Shown here: positions 49,349 through 54,134 of the stretch, one piece after another
How positions within the stretch are numbered: the first letter of the stretch is position 1
Layout: each line of letters begins with the position of its first letter
IMG/VR virus record: IMGVR_UViG_3300027749_003795
Coordinates: 1-54,134 of that record
Direction: 5' to 3' (one strand)
DNA length: 54,134 nucleotides
Source: a virus
Notes under the pieces: generated by a model
Database searches by the model: none
Told to the model about the DNA's origin: nothing
The model's input: only the letters and a program-made list of their open reading frames with translations
Program-made: the position numbers and the translations under genes

Positions 49349-49789
49349 ATGACAAACCATCAATTAACTCGTTTTGATACCAACGCTCTAAACAGAGCAC
49401 TTCTAGGTTTTGATACAATGTTTAACGATTTTGAACATCGTTATGCAAATCAACTCAAAGATAACTATCCCCCTTACAACATTGTTAAACACAACGACGA
49501 TACCTATGAGATTGAAATTGCTGTAACAGGGTTTTCTAAGGACGAAGTTATAGTCGAGATTGATCAAAATCAACTCATTGTCAAGGGTATTCGAGATAAA
49601 AGCAGCGATGTTACTGCTGAATTCCTACATCGCGGTTTAGCCTTACGAGATTTTACTCGTAGCTGGACACTTGCCGAACACATGGAAGTTGGTAATGGAA
49701 CTATCAAGAATGGTGTGCTTACAATTGAATTAAAGCGTGTCGTTCCGGATGCGTTAAAACCTCGTGTCCTTAAACTCAAGGGCGAATAA
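49349..49789 (+). CDS. Small heat-shock protein (Hsp20/IbpA-like)
   Basis: A 146-aa alpha-crystallin-type chaperone. The N-terminal arm (LGFDTMFNDFEHRYA) matches IbpA-like proteins; the central crystallin domain spans ~35-130 (YPPYNIVKHNDDTYEIEIAV, GFSKDEVIVEIDQNQLIVKG), with the A-x-x-x-G-x-L-type motif in GTIKNGVLTIELKR. The C-terminal RVLKLKGE has a degenerate I-x-I. It holds unfolding proteins for DnaK. T4-like marine phages often carry hsp20; pairing it with dnaK is unusual. AAAGGAGAAAAA gives a strong start. Confidence 0.95.
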   Translation: MTNHQLTRFDTNALNRALLGFDTMFNDFEHRYANQLKDNYPPYNIVKHNDDTYEIEIAVTGFSKDEVIVEIDQNQLIVKGIRDKSSDVTAEFLHRGLALRDFTRSWTLAEHMEVGNGTIKNGVLTIELKRVVPDALKPRVLKLKGE

Positions 49790-49794
49790 AGATT

Positions 49795-49810
49795 GGGGGC
49801 TTCGGCCCCC
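49795..49810 (+). terminator. Hairpin GGGGGC-TTCG-GCCCCC
   Basis: A very stable UUCG-capped hairpin after hsp20, without a T run; could terminate weakly or protect the 3' end. Confidence 0.65.
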
Positions 49811-49827
49811 TATTATGAAATAAAATT

Positions 49828-50133
49828 ATGACCACTGATATCATAGTAGATAAAAAAACGAAAGTTAACAATAAACTTAAAGAGCCAAGTAAGTATAAGG
49901 TCATTGTATGTAATGATGATCAAACTTCTATGGAATTTGTAGTTTCCATGTTAATGACAGTATTCAAACATGATGAAAAATCTGCTCTTACATTAACATT
50001 AACAATCCATCAGAAAGGTAGTGCAGTGGCAGGAATATACGGTTTTGAAATTGCAGAACAAAAAGCAGTTGATGGAACCAATTTAGCCAGAGCCCATGCC
50101 TATCCTTTGATAATTAAAGTAGAACCCGAATGA
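49828..50133 (+). CDS. clpS: ClpS adaptor (N-end rule)
   Basis: A 101-aa ClpS: flexible N-terminal extension (~1-20), then KYKVIVCNDDQTSMEFVVSM with the N-degron-binding N29-D30-D31 and gatekeeper Met35, and His61 in IHQKGSAVAGIYGFEIAEQK. ClpS delivers proteins with N-terminal Leu, Phe, Tyr or Trp to ClpAP and blocks ssrA-tagged substrates at ClpA, sending them to ClpXP. No ClpA gene is in the window, so it would act on host ClpAP. Its presence with ClpX and tmRNA supports a planned change in host proteolysis. No clear ribosome-binding site. Confidence 0.93.
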   Translation: MTTDIIVDKKTKVNNKLKEPSKYKVIVCNDDQTSMEFVVSMLMTVFKHDEKSALTLTLTIHQKGSAVAGIYGFEIAEQKAVDGTNLARAHAYPLIIKVEPE

Positions 50134-50142
50134 GGAACTACT

Positions 50143-50688
50143 ATGAGTTTAAAAGATTTAACTGCTGACAAACATCAGCAAGCAGAAGATACCCTATTCA
50201 TGAAGGCAGTGTTTGCAAAGACATTGCCTTTTGATATTTGGGTGGACTTCACATACCAGAAGCAACTTTGGTATAAAGAAATTGAACATGCTGCGCGGGC
50301 AGCAGGATTGTTAAATGCGTTCCCTGCAGGCTTCGAACGTGCAGGATTAATCATGGATGATTACGAAGCCATGGATAAACCTATAGGAAGTTTCAATACT
50401 TATAAAGAACAAACCAAAGAGTATGTTAGTTACATAAGAACATTAGGTGATCCTACTCGTATTATGGCACATCTTTATACTTGGCACATGGGCGATCTAC
50501 ATGGCGGACAAATGATTAAGAAAATTGTGGAAGCACCACACTCACATTTAGAGTTTGAAGATCGTGCCGAGTTAATTAAAACTGTACGTACCATGCTGTC
50601 AGACGAAATGGCCGTTGAAGCCAACATAGCCTTTGAATGGGCAATTAAAATAATGGAATCATATGACAGCAGTTTGGGACAAAATTGA
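50143..50688 (+). CDS. Heme oxygenase (biliverdin-forming)
   Basis: A 181-aa HO-fold protein: LTADKHQQAED with the proximal heme ligand His11, a helix around FDIWVDFTYQKQLWYKEIEH, and the distal-helix signature LYTWHMGDLHGGQMIKK (GDLxGGQ). HO opens heme to biliverdin, CO and iron, using host ferredoxin-type electrons. It is followed by a bilin reductase with a 26-nt overlap, so biliverdin is probably passed on to make a bilin. T4-like cyanophages carry ho1 with pebS; here the neighbour is of the PcyA/PcyX type. Confidence 0.9.
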   Translation: MSLKDLTADKHQQAEDTLFMKAVFAKTLPFDIWVDFTYQKQLWYKEIEHAARAAGLLNAFPAGFERAGLIMDDYEAMDKPIGSFNTYKEQTKEYVSYIRTLGDPTRIMAHLYTWHMGDLHGGQMIKKIVEAPHSHLEFEDRAELIKTVRTMLSDEMAVEANIAFEWAIKIMESYDSSLGQN

Positions 50689-51328
50689 AGAACTAGCTAA
50701 AAAGTTCGAGGACAAATTTAATGCTACCGGTGAACCAATAGCAGGTAATTTAGATTACGAGTGGCATAATCAACTTTGGTCAAGTCTTCGATATCGTAGA
50801 GCACATATAGAAATTGTAGACAATAGAGAAAGTCACAATATATACATTCTACATTGTACTGTATTTCCACATTTCAACGACTCTAGTCCTATTTTTGGGT
50901 TTGATGCTGTATGCGGTCCAAACAAAATTACAGGTGCATTCTGCGATTATAGTTCAGCAGGTGATAGCACACATCCTATGATGCGTTGGTTTGCCAACGA
51001 AGGACTATATTATAATTGGGAAAAAAATAGAAACCTTCCTGAGTGGGCTAGCAGTATATTCAGCCCTGCAATGGTTGCTGCGGGTAATGTCAGAACAGGC
51101 GAAGAATTAGACAATTTATGTGAATTAGCACTACGTACATTGGATTATTACTTAAAAAACGTAGGAAATACGCAACAAGATCTAGCAGATTATCACATGG
51201 CACAGAATCGTTATTGTCACTATCAAAAACAGAATCCACACGTAATTAAAAGTATGGTTAGTATGGGTGTGGAAGAAAGTAAAATGCGTCGGTTTGTCAG
51301 CGAAGTCCTGTTTCCAGAAGTAGTATAA
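50663..51328 (+). CDS. Ferredoxin-dependent bilin reductase (PcyA/PcyX-like)
   Basis: A 221-aa protein. HIEIVDNRESHNIYILHCTV, the central SSPIFGFDAVCGPNKITGAF and CDYSSAG, and the C-terminal CHYQKQNPHVIKSMVSMGVE follow the ferredoxin-dependent bilin reductase pattern, including the Asp of FGFD near the bilin. PcyX enzymes, described from uncultured marine phages, convert biliverdin to phycoerythrobilin. Substrate range cannot be read from the sequence. Overlap with the heme oxygenase gene supports a two-step pathway. The product in a non-photosynthetic host could feed phytochrome-type receptors, an inference. Confidence 0.85.
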   Translation: MTAVWDKIEELAKKFEDKFNATGEPIAGNLDYEWHNQLWSSLRYRRAHIEIVDNRESHNIYILHCTVFPHFNDSSPIFGFDAVCGPNKITGAFCDYSSAGDSTHPMMRWFANEGLYYNWEKNRNLPEWASSIFSPAMVAAGNVRTGEELDNLCELALRTLDYYLKNVGNTQQDLADYHMAQNRYCHYQKQNPHVIKSMVSMGVEESKMRRFVSEVLFPEVV

Positions 51329-51331
51329 ATA
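51324..51331 (+). promoter_or_regulatory. Late promoter element TATAAATA
   Basis: Exact consensus over the previous stop; predicted start ~51337, 2 nt before the ATG at 51339. Confidence 0.6.
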
Positions 51332-51338
51332 TACTACT

Positions 51339-52946
51339 ATGCGAGCAAGAGACTTTATCCTTACTGAAACTCAAATCACACTCAGCGATTTTGTATTTAA
51401 AAATAATATTTATTGGCAGAATATTTTAAATTTAATCAAGCAAGATGCAGAGATAGAAATTAAGGGCGGGGATTTTGTCAAGGTAGAAAATCCAGAATTG
51501 GTTTACAATGAATTATCTAACATTTGGGATGGAGAAACGTTTGCATCCAACGATCAAGTAAGTGCTCTTAAATCATATAAATTACCCGTTATTGGTAAGA
51601 AAAAACCCATACCACTTCAAAGCATTACAAAAACAACAGAGATTAGATTCGGTGGATCTGAGAATGAAGGACTTGCTAAATTCTGGAATATAGGAAATGT
51701 TATAGAATGTGTAATGGGTGCAGCAGTAACAGCAAAATTTACTAAACCCACTGATCAGATTAGTTGGAAAGATATAACTGATATATTAAAACAAATGAAT
51801 CCAGGATCGCAGATCGTAAACACAAAAGGAGTTGCAAGTAAACTTGTTCCTTATACAGTAAGCACAATGGCATCAAATGATAAACTCACATTTACTATGA
51901 GTTTAAATACCGGAGATTTTGATGCATTAAAAATGTCATATTTAGATGCCGACACATTAAAAAAATATAGCAAACATCAAGAGATATTTAAAGCATATAC
52001 AGATGCGGCTGATTATGTTAATACTGCCGATACTATTAAAACAGCAATAGATCGTGTTCAAACAGACCCTAACGCAAATTCAATAGTTATTGAAAGTGAA
52101 GGTGCAAGTCATGAGAAACAAACTAGCACCAAAGCAGACCTATTCATTACAATTGATAATAAACGCGAAAGACTATTAAGTTTAAAATCTAAAGTAACTC
52201 CGCAGGTTGGACAAGTAAGTGGTCATGCTTTTGAAAATTTAGAAGAATTTTTCAAAAGCACTTTAGGATTTGGATTACCTAAAAATTTTGCTAAAGAATT
52301 TCCTAGAGGATCATTTAATGAGGTTGGCAGTGCTATATATGAAAAAGCATTCCCTAAGGCCTATCAACATATGTTTTCGGAATTAAACAAGACACTTGCA
52401 GGACAGAGCGAATATAACGAATATAATTTTGTTCAGCAAATATATCATGCTATTCAGCACCATGCAACATTAGGTGAAGATGTTATTATTGTGTATTTAA
52501 GTCCAAGTGCAAAACGTTCTTATACAGAATTAAAAATTGGTACAGAATTATTAGAAGCGTTGAAAGAATTCAATCTGGTTCCGACTCTATCAGGTACTAC
52601 ACTTAAGGTATGGGGACATCCTGTTACAGATTTAGGTAGGCAAATAACCGGAGGCAAACCTCAAGAATTTGTACAATTAAGATCTTATCTGCAAAAAGGT
52701 AGCACAATTAGAAATATTATAGAAATTAAAACATTGTTAAAATCTTTAGCAGATGTTGAGATGATCAAACAAAGACAAATTACCAAACAACCAGATGAAC
52801 TTGATGCCGTGAAAAAGAATGCCGGTATAACTCCTCCACCGGCACAAGATACACGTACACCGGGGATTCGTAACCAAACTCGAACCATGCAGGGATCTAA
52901 AGAGACAATGGGTCAAGAACCTATTACACCACAAGGCGTACAATGA
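51339..52946 (+). CDS. Large unknown protein with PD-(D/E)XK-like signature
   Basis: A 535-aa protein beginning MRARDFILTETQ. SHEKQTSTKADLFITIDNK followed by LLSLKSKV resembles the D...(E/S)xK core of PD-(D/E)XK nucleases, but this is a short pattern. GGSENEGLAKFWNIGNVIEC lies upstream, where such enzymes often have a helix. The C-terminus is Pro/Gln-rich and disordered. Late consensus promoter and no Shine-Dalgarno sequence. It could be a nuclease or a virion protein; the family is not known to me. Confidence 0.6.
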   Translation: MRARDFILTETQITLSDFVFKNNIYWQNILNLIKQDAEIEIKGGDFVKVENPELVYNELSNIWDGETFASNDQVSALKSYKLPVIGKKKPIPLQSITKTTEIRFGGSENEGLAKFWNIGNVIECVMGAAVTAKFTKPTDQISWKDITDILKQMNPGSQIVNTKGVASKLVPYTVSTMASNDKLTFTMSLNTGDFDALKMSYLDADTLKKYSKHQEIFKAYTDAADYVNTADTIKTAIDRVQTDPNANSIVIESEGASHEKQTSTKADLFITIDNKRERLLSLKSKVTPQVGQVSGHAFENLEEFFKSTLGFGLPKNFAKEFPRGSFNEVGSAIYEKAFPKAYQHMFSELNKTLAGQSEYNEYNFVQQIYHAIQHHATLGEDVIIVYLSPSAKRSYTELKIGTELLEALKEFNLVPTLSGTTLKVWGHPVTDLGRQITGGKPQEFVQLRSYLQKGSTIRNIIEIKTLLKSLADVEMIKQRQITKQPDELDAVKKNAGITPPPAQDTRTPGIRNQTRTMQGSKETMGQEPITPQGVQ

Positions 52947-53257
52947 AAAAATTAATTACTATACTAATTGCCGCGTTATTGACCACTGCGGCAATACCAC
53001 AATCTACTGCTGTTGAAAAAAAGAAAACGGTCATTTGTGATGATACTAAAACAATGTACAACGAATTAGTCAATGGTGAATATGCAGAAAGACCAGTGTG
53101 GGGCGGTGAAAATGAAAATAGTAAATTTGTTTTATTAATTAATAAAAAAACCGGTACTTGGACATTCATCGAATTTGTTAAAGATACATCATGTGTATTA
53201 GGAGTTGGTGAAGGCTCCCTTATATTAGACCTTGAGAAGAAAAAACTAAGTTTGTAA
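52943..53257 (+). CDS. Exported small protein of unknown function
   Basis: A 104-aa protein with signal peptide (MKKLITILIAALLTTAAIPQ), then KTVICDDTKTMYNELVNGEY, FVLLINKKTGTWTFIEFVKD and TSCVLGVGEGSL. The two Cys (ICDD, SCVLG) could form a disulphide. Similar CDxxxxMxxxLxxxYxE...GxxTxxxxxxxxxSCxLxxGxG proteins are frequent in phages and bacteria. ATGA-coupled to the previous gene. Confidence 0.75.
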   Translation: MKKLITILIAALLTTAAIPQSTAVEKKKTVICDDTKTMYNELVNGEYAERPVWGGENENSKFVLLINKKTGTWTFIEFVKDTSCVLGVGEGSLILDLEKKKLSL

Positions 53258-53288
53258 TATTAATGTAATATTAAAAAAATATTACACC

Positions 53289-53296
53289 AGTAAATA
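53289..53296 (+). promoter_or_regulatory. Late promoter element AGTAAATA
   Basis: Predicted start coincides with the ATG at 53302. Confidence 0.45.
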
Positions 53297-53301
53297 TAGG
53301 T

Positions 53302-54096
53302 ATGAAGACATACCGATCCATCTTCGTCAGTGACGTTCATCTCGGTACAAGAGATTGTAAAGCAGATCAACTTAACAATTTTTTAAAAAATAATTCTTGT
53401 GACACACTATATCTTGTAGGAGACATAATAGATGCCTGGAGAATCCAACAAAACAAATGGAGATGGAAACAGAGCCACACTAATGTGGTCCGTCGTGTTC
53501 TCGGTCATGCTAAACGTGGCACTCGTGTCGTGTATATTGCAGGAAATCATGACGAATTCTTGCGTCCGATGATACCATATGGGTTCAGTTTTGGACTCGT
53601 TGAGATACATAATCAAATAGAACATATAGGTGCCGACGGCAAACACTATCTTGTAGTACATGGAGACTTGTTTGACGGTATAACCAGACTAGCACCCTGG
53701 ATAAGTTTTTTAGGGGACAAAGCATATGATGTCATTTTATCGCTTAATAGCAAATTCAATTGGATACGTCATAAGTTTGGTTTTGGGTATTTTAGTCTTA
53801 GTCAATATCTTAAAACAAGAGTAAAGAAAGCGGTAGATTTTATATTCCACTTTGAAAAGAATCTTGCTAAGTATTGTAAGAAAAGAGGATATGACGGTGT
53901 AATATGTGGTCATATTCATCATGCTGAAATAAAAGATATAGATGGTGTTATCTATATGAATGACGGTGACTGGGTTGAAAGTTGTACAGCATTAGTCGAA
54001 CATCACAATGGACGTTGGGAAATTATAACTTGGACACAGGAAAACGATAATGTGGACTCTAATACTAATAGCCATGCACATAAACAATCCCGCTGA
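53302..54096 (+). CDS. LpxH-like UDP-2,3-diacylglucosamine pyrophosphatase family phosphoesterase
   Basis: A 264-aa calcineurin-type enzyme of COG2908: SDVHLGTRDCKADQL, YLVGDIIDAWR, AGNHDEFLRP, VHGDLFDG and CGHIHHAEI give all metal ligands; FGYFSLSQYLKTRVKKAV and MNDGDWVESCTALVEH are typical of the long bacterial subgroup that lies near glycolipid genes. LpxH itself cleaves UDP-diacylglucosamine in lipid A synthesis; this subgroup may act on a related lipid. A phage copy may change the outer surface or lipid A. Closely bacterial in sequence, so probably acquired. Confidence 0.85.
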   Translation: MKTYRSIFVSDVHLGTRDCKADQLNNFLKNNSCDTLYLVGDIIDAWRIQQNKWRWKQSHTNVVRRVLGHAKRGTRVVYIAGNHDEFLRPMIPYGFSFGLVEIHNQIEHIGADGKHYLVVHGDLFDGITRLAPWISFLGDKAYDVILSLNSKFNWIRHKFGFGYFSLSQYLKTRVKKAVDFIFHFEKNLAKYCKKRGYDGVICGHIHHAEIKDIDGVIYMNDGDWVESCTALVEHHNGRWEIITWTQENDNVDSNTNSHAHKQSR

Positions 54097-54134
54097 TCAA
54101 CCGGGTAGGATAGAGCTTGAATTTAAAGATAAAA
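54050..54134 (+). CDS. 3'-truncated small phage protein
   Basis: ATG at 54050 (an alternative ATG at 54074) opens a frame running off the window: MWTLILIAMHINNPADQPGR then IELEFKDK. AGGAAAA precedes it. The MW-hydrophobic...NNP...G pattern resembles short T4-like marine phage proteins. It overlaps the LpxH-like gene by 47 nt. Confidence 0.6.
   Translation, partial: MWTLILIAMHINNPADQPGRIELEFKDK

Noticed and set aside
34149-54096. Window being a bacterial chromosome with a prophage
   Set aside because: Bacterial-type genes (porin, clpX, dnaK, rpsU, clpS) are interleaved with phage hypotheticals under phage-style overlaps and late elements; no integrase, att site or bacterial operon context is seen.

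Overview
The window reads as part of a large tailed-phage genome with T4-like (myovirus) character, from an AT-rich freshwater or marine phage of a Gram-negative bacterium. The reasons are dense, mostly one-directional, ATGA-overlapping genes; fibre, spike and baseplate-type proteins; many small proteins of the kind conserved in pelagiphages and cyanophages; repeated T4-type late promoter elements (NNTAAATA) in short intergenic gaps; and a class Ia ribonucleotide reductase/glutaredoxin cassette. A Burkholderiales-style porin, an LpxH-like phosphatase and a two-piece tmRNA hint at a betaproteobacterial host, but that is inference.

Layout. 1-12000: two glycine-rich/LamG fibre genes around a small conserved gene, then a four-domain glycosyltransferase/FkbM methyltransferase. 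12000-20300: secreted nuclease, metalloprotease-like protein, a minus-strand block of four small genes, two paralogous putative virion proteins with their own promoters and terminators, conserved structural or core-type proteins, and a minus-strand glycosyltransferase. 20300-30400: PD-(D/E)XK nuclease, beta-helix tailspike, nrdA-nrdB-glutaredoxin, PAAR-CHAP baseplate spike and a short fibre. 30400-35050: unknowns, a di-iron hydrolase-like and an oxygenase-like protein, a circularly permuted (two-piece) tmRNA gene with tag ANDELYSMAA, and a porin. 35100-41670: small genes, membrane protein, clpX overlapping a ribosomal protein bS21 gene, ParB-like protein and exonuclease. 41670-47270: DUF454-like membrane protein, phosphoesterase, and a long operon of small genes including a tandem family ending in MFxLKWS-like motifs, a D,D-peptidase and a HemA C-terminal-like protein. 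47270-54134: dnaK, hsp20, clpS, heme oxygenase and a bilin reductase, then unknowns and an LpxH-like phosphatase.

How it fits together. The most striking theme is takeover of host translation quality control and proteostasis: tmRNA, bS21, ClpX (with zinc finger, RKH loop and a VGF ClpP-docking loop), ClpS, DnaK and Hsp20 lie within 17 kb. ClpX and ClpS could redirect host ClpXP and ClpAP, and the tmRNA would supply tagged substrates. dnaK and hsp20 share a homologous structured leader. A second theme is bilin synthesis (heme oxygenase plus a PcyA/PcyX-type reductase). A third is envelope modification (porin, D,D-peptidase, LpxH-like enzyme, glycosyltransferases). Two promoter classes are visible: near-consensus sigma70 promoters with 16-17 nt spacers, and T4-like late elements. 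At about eight genes the promoter sits so close to the start codon, with no Shine-Dalgarno sequence, that leaderless mRNAs are predicted.
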